From positions 1 through 48,278 of the forward strand of contig JAFGXN010000130.1 in the NCBI GenBank assembly GCA_016936615.1: a stretch of 48,278 bases of DNA. Reading direction: 5' to 3'. Position numbers and translations under genes: made by a program. The notes under the pieces were generated by a model. The model had not been told where the DNA came from. It did no database searches and saw only the letters and a program-made list of their open reading frames with translations. The DNA comes from Spirochaetales bacterium (lineage in GTDB: Bacteria > Spirochaetota > Spirochaetia > JAFGXN01). Numbering within the stretch: the first letter of the stretch is position 1; each line of letters starts with the position of its first letter. Below are positions 10,175 through 18,752 of the stretch, piece by piece.

Positions 10175-10204
10175 ATTATCGGTCAATTTCTTATATATTG
10201 TCAA
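10175..10204 (-). promoter_or_regulatory. Strong sigma-70 promoter of the TPR gene
   Basis: Read on the minus strand: TTGACA (10204-10199), an 18-base spacer, GATAAT (10180-10175), then six bases to the ATG at 10168. There is no Shine-Dalgarno. The expected +1 coincides with the start codon, suggesting a leaderless mRNA; a second in-frame ATG at 10156 would give only a 12-base leader. Confidence 0.65.
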
Positions 10205-10312
10205 TAAAAAAACAATTTTTGAAAAAAATACGATATTATTTCTTTTTGTTCCGATAATATAGTATCTGATTCTTCGTATCAGGTAATTTGAACAACATTT
10301 CAAGGATGAATT

Positions 10313-11311
10313 ATGAAAAAATATGCAATTTACATAAAACTAGCTGATGGAAGTTTTTTTAAAATTATGAACCTTCCAAGTAATCTCAAAACAGAAAAAG
10401 TTGAATTTTATGCAGCTAATAAAAAGGTCTCAAAGATTATATTTCCACTATTTATTGCAAGTGAAGATTTTGACGAGAGTGTAGAGTTGGGGAAAATAAT
10501 TATTGATGATATAAATGTTAAATCTAATTCGAAGCCAGAATTCTCAGCCTACATAAAATTAGACGATATAGGTGCTCTTAATGTTGAAGTTATTGATAAG
10601 GTTACAGGAAAAATAATAAATCAGATTTTTAATATTCCTGAGAAGTTTCAGGATATCGGTGGAGAGGTCTCGTTAGATGATATAAATGAGATTGAGACTT
10701 CGAGATACGATTCTGGTTTAGGTGATTTCGATTTTGGTGAGGACTTGAGTGAAGATGTAAGTGAAGATGTAAGTGAAGATGTAAGTGAAGATGTAAGTGA
10801 AGAAAATTTTGAAGGATTCGAAGAGCAAGAGAGTGCAGATGAGGAGTTTGGAAGGTTTGATGAGGATGACTTCTCAGGTGTTGAGATAAATTCAGAACAA
10901 GGTGAGGCGGGTGATGAGGATTTTGAAGATCCATTCGAAGGTGAGTTAATTGATCTTTTTGCAGAAGATGACCAATCAGAAGATTTAGAACACAACATTT
11001 CTGATAATGATTTAGAGGTCTTTTCTTCAAGTGATGAAGATTACTCCTCGCTCGAAGAAGGTGAGTTTGGGATTGAGGAAGTACCCGCGACTTCAGAAGA
11101 AAGAGCTTCAAAGGGTAAGGAAAAATCAGCTAAGAGAGCGAAGAAAGAGAAACCTCAGAAGAAACCCAAAAAACAAAAAAAATCAAAGCGAAAAAAAAGC
11201 AAAAATAGTTTTAAACTCTCTTTATTTTTGTTTTTAATGGTATTATTATGTTTTGTGAGTTTTGCGGTTTTGAGATTTATTCCATCTCTTAGCGAAAAAT
11301 TTAGTTTATAA
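10313..11311 (+). CDS. Acidic repeat protein with C-terminal membrane anchor, unknown function
   Basis: 332 residues; ATG at 10313 preceded by AAGGA. Three parts are visible: an N-terminal beta-rich region (1-115); an extremely acidic low-complexity region (about 125-265) with a perfect DNA-level tandem repeat encoding Ser-Glu-Asp-Val units; then a strongly basic Lys-rich stretch (about 266-298) directly before a single hydrophobic helix (about 300-322). This is the layout of a tail-anchored inner-membrane protein whose acidic domain faces the cytoplasm. No family recognised. It is followed 17 bases later by uppP and is probably co-transcribed with it. Confidence 0.75.
   Translation: MKKYAIYIKLADGSFFKIMNLPSNLKTEKVEFYAANKKVSKIIFPLFIASEDFDESVELGKIIIDDINVKSNSKPEFSAYIKLDDIGALNVEVIDKVTGKIINQIFNIPEKFQDIGGEVSLDDINEIETSRYDSGLGDFDFGEDLSEDVSEDVSEDVSEDVSEENFEGFEEQESADEEFGRFDEDDFSGVEINSEQGEAGDEDFEDPFEGELIDLFAEDDQSEDLEHNISDNDLEVFSSSDEDYSSLEEGEFGIEEVPATSEERASKGKEKSAKRAKKEKPQKKPKKQKKSKRKKSKNSFKLSLFLFLMVLLCFVSFAVLRFIPSLSEKFSL
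10748..10801 (+). repeat. Perfect 12-bp tandem repeat (four and a half copies) in coding sequence
   Basis: AGTGAAGATGTA is repeated four times without a mismatch (10748-10795) and begins a fifth time. It encodes Ser-Glu-Asp-Val in frame. A perfect short repeat suggests recent slippage; because the unit is a multiple of three, copy changes alter length without breaking the frame. Confidence 0.95.
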
Positions 11312-11328
11312 GAAAATTTGAGGTTATT

Positions 11329-12153
11329 ATGTCGTTATTACAATCATTTTTACTAGGTATTCTTCAGGGGATTGCTGAATTTTTACCTATATCAAGTTCT
11401 GGTCATTTAGCTATTGCTAAGGATTTCATGGAGATTCCTGATGTTCCTGCACTTTATGATGTTATATTACACTTTGCTACGCTCTTAGTTATTATCATCT
11501 TCTTTAGAGATATAATATGGCGCTTGTTGAAGGTTTTTTTCAGATTTATAAGTGGAAAGAAACAGGCTTCTGACAAAGATGACTTGAACATGATCTTTGC
11601 AGTTCTTATCGGTACTCTTTTGACTGTTGTCTTTGGAGTTATCTATGAAAAATTTGATATTGAGAAAAAATTAGGCATTGAATTTGTCTATGGGCTTTTT
11701 ATTTTTACAGGTCTAATCTTGTTATCAACTCTATTTGTGAAAAAAAACAGAGAGAAGCGTAATTATATTCGTCTAAGCGATGGTTTTATCACAGGTCTAG
11801 CACAATGTGTTGCGATTTTGCCAGGTGTATCAAGGTCTGGTTCGACAATTTCAGCCTCGCTGCTATCAGGTATTGATAGAGCTAAGGCAGGAGAGTTCTC
11901 ATTTGTATTGTCTGTTCCTGCGATTTGCGGCGCCCTTATCTTGAAATTAATAACCGAAGGTTCTAGCCTAGCAGATTCAGTCTCATTCAATGCTATCTTG
12001 ATTGGGTTTGTGGCATCATTTTTTTCTGGATTTGTGGCACTTGCTCTCCTGATGAAGCTTATAAAGAGTGGACGGTTCTATCTGTTTAGCATCTATTTGA
12101 TTCCTTTAGGAATTTTAGGTCTAGCTGGAGTCTTTGAGATAATTTTTAAATAA
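11329..12153 (+). CDS. uppP: Undecaprenyl-diphosphatase UppP (BacA)
   Basis: 274 residues, the family length. The ATG at 11329 has TTGAGG upstream. The two signature regions are present: QGIAEFLPISSSGH at about 13-26 (active-site Glu, Ser and His) and LPGVSRSGSTIS at about 165-176 with the catalytic Arg, plus eight hydrophobic helices. The enzyme removes one phosphate from undecaprenyl diphosphate at the inner membrane and so recycles the lipid carrier for peptidoglycan. The neighbouring ftsK also serves the envelope and division, which fits. Confidence 0.96.
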   Translation: MSLLQSFLLGILQGIAEFLPISSSGHLAIAKDFMEIPDVPALYDVILHFATLLVIIIFFRDIIWRLLKVFFRFISGKKQASDKDDLNMIFAVLIGTLLTVVFGVIYEKFDIEKKLGIEFVYGLFIFTGLILLSTLFVKKNREKRNYIRLSDGFITGLAQCVAILPGVSRSGSTISASLLSGIDRAKAGEFSFVLSVPAICGALILKLITEGSSLADSVSFNAILIGFVASFFSGFVALALLMKLIKSGRFYLFSIYLIPLGILGLAGVFEIIFK

Positions 12154-12214
12154 ATTTTCTTCAAGGTTAAAAGATTATGATATCTAGCCGATAACTAAAA
12201 AACGGAGGTTTAAT

Positions 12215-14770
12215 TTGCAAGCTAAGACTGTTTTTAGATTTTTATTAGGGATTTTCTCACTAGTTCTATCGATTTTTTTGTTATCATCCTTGTTCTGTGC
12301 ATCAGCATTCATAAGTAAGGATCTTTTTTTCTACAAGACAGGTGCTTGGATTATACTCCATTTTGGATATTCTGGATATTATTGGGGTCTTTTTTCACTT
12401 TTTCTAGCCTTTGTTCTGTTTATGAATGCTAAAAAAGAGTATCTAGTCTCTTTGTTTTTAACGCTTATCCCATATTTTCAGATTTTAATTTCGATGAAGA
12501 TTGCTATCCGTGAAATTCATCTTTCCCAGCCTTTGAGAGAGTATATTGATGCATCAAATAGAGGTTCTATTGCTGTTATTATTCTACTTGTCTCTGCGGT
12601 TGCCGAGTTTTTTATAATTGTTAGATATTATATGATCTCTTCGCTTGAAGAGGAGGCGCCTCGTCCATTAATTATTAAACCTTCTCAGAAATCCACGAAG
12701 CAAACAAGGGTAAAAGGTTTTGGCACTGATGAGAAGATCAAAGATTTTACAAAGGCTAAGCCTAATGATGTTAAAGAGACTTTTTTCCATAAAAAAAAGA
12801 AGAATTCAGCAATTCTAGAGGGTATGTCGAATATTTCATCATTCAGAGAGACTCAGATTGTTGAGGATGAGGTCGATGAGGCTGATCCTGATGAGACTGT
12901 GATTGATTTAAAACTAAACCACAGGGATGATTCTGTTACCTCTATTCTTGAGAATTCTGCAAAGATTCTTGGAAGCTTTGATGAGCAAGATAACTATAAT
13001 GAAATTGAAGAAGAACTAGATGAGATTCAGGATCTATATGATGATAAGGCTGTGGAGATGATTTCAACAGAAGAAGAGCCTGAATTGTATGAGGATAATA
13101 TCTGTTTTGTTGATGAGCTTAGCGATGATGAGGATTTTGATGCTGAGCCACCTTTTTGCGAAGAGCTTGATGATGATTTTGATGAGAATTATGATGATGA
13201 GTTTGATGATGAGCCAGACCATCCTACCTTAGAAAGTATAGATAAAATAGAAGAAATTGATGATTTTGAGGTTGAAACAGATCTTGAAGAGGAGCTTGAA
13301 GCAGATATTGAGGTTGCGCCAAAGATACAGTCACCGGCTAGAAGTGCGGCTAAGAAATATGATGTCCCAACAAACCACATCCTAAATGAGTATGCTGATA
13401 GCAAGTCCTGGATTGTTGACGCAGAGACAAAGCGCGCTGCTGATATTCTTAAGACAACGTTGGAAGAGTTTAAAATCATGGCTGAGGTAACAGGGATACG
13501 AAAAGGCCCTGTAATCACTATGTTTGAGGTTCTTCCAGCCCCTGGTGTTAAGCTTTCGAAGATTGTCAATCTTGCAGATAATATTGCGCTTCGACTTGCT
13601 GCCTCTCGTGTAAGAATTGTTGCTCCAATTCCAGGTAAACATGCAGTTGGAATTGAAGTTCCAAATAAGAAGAGATCTCTAGTTAGTTTTAAGGAGATTG
13701 TTGAGGATGAGGGTTTTGCTAACACCAAGCTAGATATTCCGGTTATATTGGGTAAAGACATCTCTGGTGATTCTAATATTATAGATCTTGCCCAGACTCC
13801 TCATCTTTTGATTGCAGGTGCTACTGGTTCGGGTAAATCTGTCTGTGTTAATTCGCTGATTACTTCTATCCTATATAAGAAAAATCCTGACGAAGTAAAG
13901 ATGATTTTGATAGATCCGAAAATCGTAGAGTTAAAATTATATAATGATATTCCACATCTCTTGACTCCGGTGATTACTGAGCCAAAGAAGGCCTATCAGG
14001 CGCTTCAATATTGTCTTGCGGAGATGGAGAGGCGCTATTCATTGTTAGACTCTCTTGGCGTTAGAGATATAAAATCTTTCAATCAGAAGATTAAGGTAAA
14101 AAAGATTGCAACAAACCATTTACCGTATATTGTTGTTGTTATAGATGAGTTTGCTGATTTAATGGCGACTACAGGTAAAGAACTTGAGGCTACAATTGCT
14201 AGGCTAGCTGCTATGTCCCGTGCGGTTGGAATTCATATAGTTCTTGCTACTCAGCGACCTTCTGTGGATGTTATCACAGGAATTATCAAAGCAAACATCC
14301 CTTCGAGGATTGCATTCATGGTAGCAAGTAAGTTTGATTCACGTATTATTATTGATTCTGTTGGTGCTGAGAAATTACTTGGCAAGGGAGATATGCTTTT
14401 TTCTTCTGCTTGGGAGGCAGCTCCGACTCGAATTCAGGGCGCTTTCTTGTCAGAGGAGGAAGTGGAAAAGGTTGTAGACCATGTGAAGACCCTTGGCGAG
14501 CCTGAGTATATTGATGAAGAGATCTTTATCGATGATGAAGAGGATTACACGCTATTTGATGTAGGCGGGGAAGATGATCCGCTTATGCAGAAGGCTCTAG
14601 AGATTGTTAGTTCAACTGGGAAGGCTTCGGCTTCTTTCTTACAGAGGCGTTTGAAGATTGGCTACAACCGAGCAGCTAGGATTGTTGAGATAATGGAAGA
14701 GCGAGGTCTTGTCGGCCCTCAGAACGGAAGTAAACCGCGGGATGTCTTTATCTCACAGGAACATCTCTAA
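12215..14770 (+). CDS. ftsK: DNA translocase FtsK/SpoIIIE
   Basis: 851 residues. It starts at a TTG, supported by a GGAGG site six bases upstream and by the lack of a better codon. The N-terminus has about four membrane helices (1-150). A long, very acidic linker (about 210-375) follows, then the alpha/beta motor with Walker A GATGSGKS at about 535 and Walker B VVVIDEFADL with Asp at about 644. The C-terminal gamma winged-helix domain (about 785-851, with a KIGYNRAARIVEIMEERG signature) would read KOPS-like polar sequences. It pumps chromosome ends through the division septum. Transcription ends at a hairpin at 14791 that lies inside the converging HD-GYP-like gene. Confidence 0.96.
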   Translation: MQAKTVFRFLLGIFSLVLSIFLLSSLFCASAFISKDLFFYKTGAWIILHFGYSGYYWGLFSLFLAFVLFMNAKKEYLVSLFLTLIPYFQILISMKIAIREIHLSQPLREYIDASNRGSIAVIILLVSAVAEFFIIVRYYMISSLEEEAPRPLIIKPSQKSTKQTRVKGFGTDEKIKDFTKAKPNDVKETFFHKKKKNSAILEGMSNISSFRETQIVEDEVDEADPDETVIDLKLNHRDDSVTSILENSAKILGSFDEQDNYNEIEEELDEIQDLYDDKAVEMISTEEEPELYEDNICFVDELSDDEDFDAEPPFCEELDDDFDENYDDEFDDEPDHPTLESIDKIEEIDDFEVETDLEEELEADIEVAPKIQSPARSAAKKYDVPTNHILNEYADSKSWIVDAETKRAADILKTTLEEFKIMAEVTGIRKGPVITMFEVLPAPGVKLSKIVNLADNIALRLAASRVRIVAPIPGKHAVGIEVPNKKRSLVSFKEIVEDEGFANTKLDIPVILGKDISGDSNIIDLAQTPHLLIAGATGSGKSVCVNSLITSILYKKNPDEVKMILIDPKIVELKLYNDIPHLLTPVITEPKKAYQALQYCLAEMERRYSLLDSLGVRDIKSFNQKIKVKKIATNHLPYIVVVIDEFADLMATTGKELEATIARLAAMSRAVGIHIVLATQRPSVDVITGIIKANIPSRIAFMVASKFDSRIIIDSVGAEKLLGKGDMLFSSAWEAAPTRIQGAFLSEEEVEKVVDHVKTLGEPEYIDEEIFIDDEEDYTLFDVGGEDDPLMQKALEIVSSTGKASASFLQRRLKIGYNRAARIVEIMEERGLVGPQNGSKPRDVFISQEHL

Positions 14771-15840
14771 CTCTCGAATGAGTACGAACTCCGGAACATC
14801 TCCATGTTCCGGATTGTTTTTTTTAGAAGGTTTGAAAAAATAAAAAAATCCCAATTCCTTAATTGCATCTCGTTTAATAAAATTTGCAAGGCTTGTGAGG
14901 TCGATGCCTGGTGTCGGTAAGGTTTGTCAGATCTGCATGCATCGTAGATATCAATTATATTTAGGATTTGACTCAATGGTGCTACATGCTCATGAAGAAA
15001 CGTCTTGTAGCCTGGGTGATGATTTCCGATAAGTTCAAGTATGGCTCCATCTGTGACTCCTGCCTTTTGAACCTCCTCAACTCCGTAGAGGGGGTGTTTT
15101 GTTATCTCTCTGAAATCTTCTGGTGTCAAAGGCTCCTCTTTGTTAAGGATTAGTGGATTTATCTTAGTTTTTCCATAGTCGTGAAGTAGAGCTCCGATAC
15201 AGTAACTCTTAATACTGTTGTTGTTGAAGTTTATATTGTTATTTTTTTGTTTGAATGTATCATAGAACTCAACTTCTGAGTTCATATTCCTAAAGTCTTT
15301 CAGAGCCTTTGCAAAAAGAAGAAATACAGAGATGCTATGGCTGTAGATATATGTATCAGTGTCTCTTAAGGTCTGAACACAGGTCGCAATTGACTCAAGT
15401 TGGTTGTTAAATGCACTGTCTACTATTCGTTTTGCACGGCTGATATTTTCTGGAAGAAACATCTTAGAGTTAAAAATAAAATCAATATCATAGAGGATAT
15501 CTTCATATGTAGCTATTGCATCTTTCCCTAAGGTATTTATTAGTTTTTTCTTTTTTTCATTGTATTTTTTTGAATCAGTGATAAGCACTGGAATATTCTC
15601 ATCTCTTATCGCATCTGATGGTTTGAGAGGTATCATAGACTCCTTTGATTTTTGGAGATTTGTTAGGATGTAAAGATCGTGCTTCCTAAGATGGTCTGGG
15701 ACTTGACGTCCAGCTAGTACAAGAATTCCTCCTTGGCTATTGTAGATGCTACATATTGCATTTTGTGAGCCATCAAGATAATCTTCGACATTTTCCACCT
15801 TTATGAAAACTTTATTTTTAAATGATGTATTTGAAAACAT
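14767..15840 (-). CDS. HD-GYP-like phosphohydrolase
   Basis: 357 residues; the ATG at 15840 has an excellent GGAGGT site five bases away, so the 19-codon upstream extension is excluded. The N-terminal 160 residues are unassigned. The C-terminal part carries an HD core: a preceding His (YSHSIS), the HD pair at 220-221 (LLHDYGKTKI), KHPLYGVEEV, GNHHPGY and the DACRSDKPYR motif typical of HD-GYP proteins. The GYP loop is shortened to HHPGYK, so cyclic-di-GMP hydrolysis is plausible but not certain; another phosphodiesterase substrate is possible. Stop codons of this gene and ftsK overlap by four bases in convergent orientation. Confidence 0.85.
   Translation of the reverse strand: MFSNTSFKNKVFIKVENVEDYLDGSQNAICSIYNSQGGILVLAGRQVPDHLRKHDLYILTNLQKSKESMIPLKPSDAIRDENIPVLITDSKKYNEKKKKLINTLGKDAIATYEDILYDIDFIFNSKMFLPENISRAKRIVDSAFNNQLESIATCVQTLRDTDTYIYSHSISVFLLFAKALKDFRNMNSEVEFYDTFKQKNNNINFNNNSIKSYCIGALLHDYGKTKINPLILNKEEPLTPEDFREITKHPLYGVEEVQKAGVTDGAILELIGNHHPGYKTFLHEHVAPLSQILNIIDIYDACRSDKPYRHQASTSQALQILLNEMQLRNWDFFIFSNLLKKTIRNMEMFRSSYSFES
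14791..14824 (+). terminator. Intrinsic terminator of ftsK, inside the convergent gene
   Basis: CCGGAACAT and ATGTTCCGG form a perfect 9-bp stem with a CTCC loop, followed by ATTG and eight T. The hairpin lies within the last codons of the minus-strand HD-GYP-like gene, so the same bases serve as terminator and as coding sequence. Confidence 0.9.
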
Positions 15841-16010
15841 TTTTACCTCCAGTACTAATGGAACAATAACTTTCTTTAATAATAAGGCTGAAAACAAAAC
15901 TATTCAAATTTTATTCTGATTAAAATTAAAATATAATAAGAAATTTGCAAAAAATGGTATTTTTTCCTACCCTTAATGTGAGAAAGGAATATTTCAAAAA
16001 GGAGGGAGCA

Positions 16011-16529
16011 ATGTCAGACGATGATGATTTATTGTTAGTTGATGACGATGATGAAGATTACCAAGCAGATAAATATTTGCTCTTTAAGTTAGGAAGTGAA
16101 GAATACGGTATCAATATCGCAAATGTTCAATCTATTGAGGAGATGCAGAATATTGTTCATGTTCCTGATATGCCTGTCTTCATTAAAGGTGTAATAAATC
16201 TTCGTGGAAAGATTATCCCCGCGATGGATCTCAGGTTGCGTTTCCATATGGAGACGCGTGAGTATGATGACCGTTCATGCATTGTAATTGTCGATGTTAA
16301 CGGTTTTTTTGTCGGGTTGATAGTGGATACAGTCTCTGAGGTTTCAAACATCCCCGCAAAGAGTGTAGAACCTGCGATTGATCTGAAGAATGAGTCGGGG
16401 GTTGATAAGTATATTAGAGGATTTGGAAAGGTTGGGGAAAAAGTAAAAATTTTGTTAGATATTTCAAAAATTTTATTGAAAAAAGATATTGAAGATATCT
16501 CTTCAAGTACGGTTAAAATGGAGGCGTAA
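16011..16529 (+). CDS. cheW: Chemotaxis coupling protein CheW
   Basis: 172 residues; the ATG at 16011 follows AAAAAGGAGGGA. After a very acidic N-terminal tail (residues 2-18, mostly Asp) the CheW beta-barrel follows with the family pattern YLLFKLGSEEYGINI, INLRGKIIPAMDLR and a C-terminal ILLDISKIL. CheW links chemoreceptors to the kinase CheA. Its stop codon abuts the start codon of the chemoreceptor gene, so the two are translated together; cheA itself is not in this window. Confidence 0.95.
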   Translation: MSDDDDLLLVDDDDEDYQADKYLLFKLGSEEYGINIANVQSIEEMQNIVHVPDMPVFIKGVINLRGKIIPAMDLRLRFHMETREYDDRSCIVIVDVNGFFVGLIVDTVSEVSNIPAKSVEPAIDLKNESGVDKYIRGFGKVGEKVKILLDISKILLKKDIEDISSSTVKMEA

Positions 16530-18680
16530 ATGTTTAAAAATTTAAAGATGGGTGTGAAGCTTACTCTAGGCTTCGGTTTGGTAGTTATCCTTACAGTTGT
16601 AATTGGTTTGGTCTCCTTCCTTGGTGTCGGGAACATCAATGAGCGAGTAAAAAAGGTTGTTAAGTTAAACGCGATCACAGTTGGTGCCCTTGAGACGCGA
16701 CGTGAAGAGAAGAACTACATAATGCGAAAGGATCCGAAATATATTGAGAATGTTAAAGCTAAAGCTTCGGAGATAAACAGTAATATAGATTTGACATTAT
16801 CTATGATGTCATCTTCAGTAGATCACCAGAGAATGGAGTCAATTCGGGCTGCTGTAAAGAGCTATAACCAAGCTTTTGAAAAATATCTAGAATCGGAGAA
16901 GGAGTTAGGTCGTGTAACTTCTAATATGATAAAGTTTGCAGAGGAGTTAGCTGTGGCAATTGATGATTTCTACGCTCAGAAGCAACGTGAGGTTCTTGAG
17001 TTAACTGATAGAGATGCTTCTGCGGCTATGATACAGCGGGCAGTAAATCTTGCGAATGAGGCTGATGAGATTGTTAAGCTTTTTTTAAATACTAGAATTG
17101 CTTCTGTCAATTATCAGCGTGGTGGTGGGGATTCATATATTGTACCAATTGAAGAAGGAATGGAGAAGCTTTCTGAGATGGCAAAACGTGTTAGGTCTGA
17201 GTTGAAGCTTGATGTTGACATAAAGAGGTTAGATGTAGTCCTTAAATCCTTGGAAGGATATAAGACTGGATATCAGGATGTAAAAAAGTTTATGGAACAA
17301 CAGGCTGGATTTGAAGCTGAGATGGTAGTAGCTGCAAAAAAGGTTCAAGATATTGTTGCAGAGACAAGTGCAGACCAGTCTTCTAAGATGGAAGCAGAAC
17401 AGGAGAGAACAAATGTAATGATAATAATTTTTATCATTGTAGCTATTCTTTTTAGTATTATAATTTGTATCTTTATTACTCTGGCTGTTTCACGTGGATT
17501 GAAGAAAGGTGTGGATTTTGCTAAGGAGATAGCTCTTGGAAATATGGATATTGAGTTAAATGTTTACCAGAAAGATGAGATTGGTAAGCTAGCTGATGCC
17601 TTAAGAATGATGTTAGATTCGTTAAAATATAAGGCGAGTGCCATAGAGACAATGTCTCGGGGAGATTTCTCACAAGAGGTGAAAAAGGCTTCGGATAAGG
17701 ATGGTCTTGGTGAGGCTCTAATTGTTATGAACCGTAGCTTGAACGAGTTGCTAGCTCGTGTAGATTCTGCTGTTGAGTTGGTCTCACTTGGTTCTGATCA
17801 GGTCTCTCAGGCAAGTCAGAGCCTCTCTCAAGGAGCAACCGAGCAGGCCTCATCGATTGAGGAGATTACCGCATCAGCTAATGAGATTGGTAGTCAAGCT
17901 GTTCAGAATGCTGAGGGGTCTAAGAATGCTAAGAAGTTGGCAGCTGATGCAGCTGATGATTCAAATAAAGGCAATGAGCAGATGTCTGAATTGTTAACCA
18001 TAATGGAAAAGATAAATCTCTCTTCTGATGAGATAAAGAATGTCGTTAAGGTTATTGATGATATAGCTTTTCAGATAAATTTACTTGCCTTGAATGCAAA
18101 TGTTGAGGCTGCTCGTGCAGGAAAATATGGAAAGGGATTTGCAGTTGTAGCTGAAGAGGTTAGAAATCTTGCAGTACGAAGTAGTGGAGCTGTAGATGAG
18201 ACTACAAATATGGTTGATGATATTATAAAGAATATCGATGTTGGTAATAAATCTGCGAGTATGACTGCAACACAACTTACAACTATTGTCGAGAGGGTTA
18301 AAAAGGTTGCTGATTTTGTTGATGAGATTGCATCTGCAAGTACAGAACAGGCTGCAGCCATTGAAGAGATAAATTCTGGGCTTAACCAGGTCAGCTTAGT
18401 TACTCAATCAAATACTGCGAGCGCAGAAGAGAGTGCTTCGGCTGGTGAAGAGTTAGCAGCCCAGGCTCAACAGCTAAAGGCCATGGTCAGTGAGTTTAAA
18501 CTTAACAAAGAGATTGCAGCAACAGTCTCTAAGGCAATGCAGGAGGCGAATAAAAAGGATTTTCACCATCACTTCTCTGCCCCAGCTAGTAGACAATCTG
18601 TAAATAAAGCACCAATTAAGAAGGCTAGGCAAGATGATTTCTTTACAAGAGATGACCACGATTTTGAGGATTTTGAATAA
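16530..18680 (+). CDS. Methyl-accepting chemotaxis protein
   Basis: 716 residues. The start at 16530 directly abuts the cheW stop and uses the GGAGG inside the cheW end. Order: TM1 (about 11-33), a helical periplasmic sensor of about 260 residues, TM2 (about 294-318), HAMP (about 319-372) and a second HAMP-like segment, then a long coiled-coil signalling domain whose hairpin tip reads AFQINLLALNANVEAARAG (about 510-530). The C-terminus is a charged tail without a CheR-docking pentapeptide of the Trp-x-x-Phe type. It senses an extracytoplasmic ligand, not predictable from sequence. Confidence 0.95.
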   Translation: MFKNLKMGVKLTLGFGLVVILTVVIGLVSFLGVGNINERVKKVVKLNAITVGALETRREEKNYIMRKDPKYIENVKAKASEINSNIDLTLSMMSSSVDHQRMESIRAAVKSYNQAFEKYLESEKELGRVTSNMIKFAEELAVAIDDFYAQKQREVLELTDRDASAAMIQRAVNLANEADEIVKLFLNTRIASVNYQRGGGDSYIVPIEEGMEKLSEMAKRVRSELKLDVDIKRLDVVLKSLEGYKTGYQDVKKFMEQQAGFEAEMVVAAKKVQDIVAETSADQSSKMEAEQERTNVMIIIFIIVAILFSIIICIFITLAVSRGLKKGVDFAKEIALGNMDIELNVYQKDEIGKLADALRMMLDSLKYKASAIETMSRGDFSQEVKKASDKDGLGEALIVMNRSLNELLARVDSAVELVSLGSDQVSQASQSLSQGATEQASSIEEITASANEIGSQAVQNAEGSKNAKKLAADAADDSNKGNEQMSELLTIMEKINLSSDEIKNVVKVIDDIAFQINLLALNANVEAARAGKYGKGFAVVAEEVRNLAVRSSGAVDETTNMVDDIIKNIDVGNKSASMTATQLTTIVERVKKVADFVDEIASASTEQAAAIEEINSGLNQVSLVTQSNTASAEESASAGEELAAQAQQLKAMVSEFKLNKEIAATVSKAMQEANKKDFHHHFSAPASRQSVNKAPIKKARQDDFFTRDDHDFEDFE

Positions 18681-18702
18681 AATTTTCTGAAATCTGATAA
18701 TT

Positions 18703-18730
18703 TTGAAGAAAAAAATAACCCCTGTATAAT
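18703..18730 (+). promoter_or_regulatory. Promoter overlapping the terminator, drives the secreted nuclease gene
   Basis: TTGAAG at 18703-18708, 16 bases, then a perfect TATAAT at 18725-18730 that covers the end of the terminator's left arm and the start of its loop. The expected +1 at about 18737 leaves only the right arm in the new transcript, so its GGGGG stays unpaired seven bases before the ATG and can act as ribosome site. Confidence 0.55.
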
Positions 18731-18752
18731 AATAAAGTATGGGGGTTTTTTT
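18717..18752 (+). terminator. Terminator after the mcp gene, ending at the next start codon
   Basis: AACCCCTGTA and TATGGGGGTT pair (10 bp with two G-T wobbles) around an 11-base loop, followed by seven T that run right up to the ATG at 18753. It should stop readthrough from cheW-mcp into the nuclease gene. Confidence 0.75.

Noticed and set aside
10748-10801. CRISPR-like repeat array
   Set aside because: The 12-base units are directly adjacent without spacers and encode Ser-Glu-Asp-Val in frame.
10629-11111. Minus-strand open frame rich in His and Leu
   Set aside because: It is the antisense of the acidic repeat region and repeats with the same 12-base period.
13189-13761. Minus-strand Ser-rich frame of 190 codons
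   Set aside because: Shadow of the acidic linker and motor region of ftsK; no start signals.
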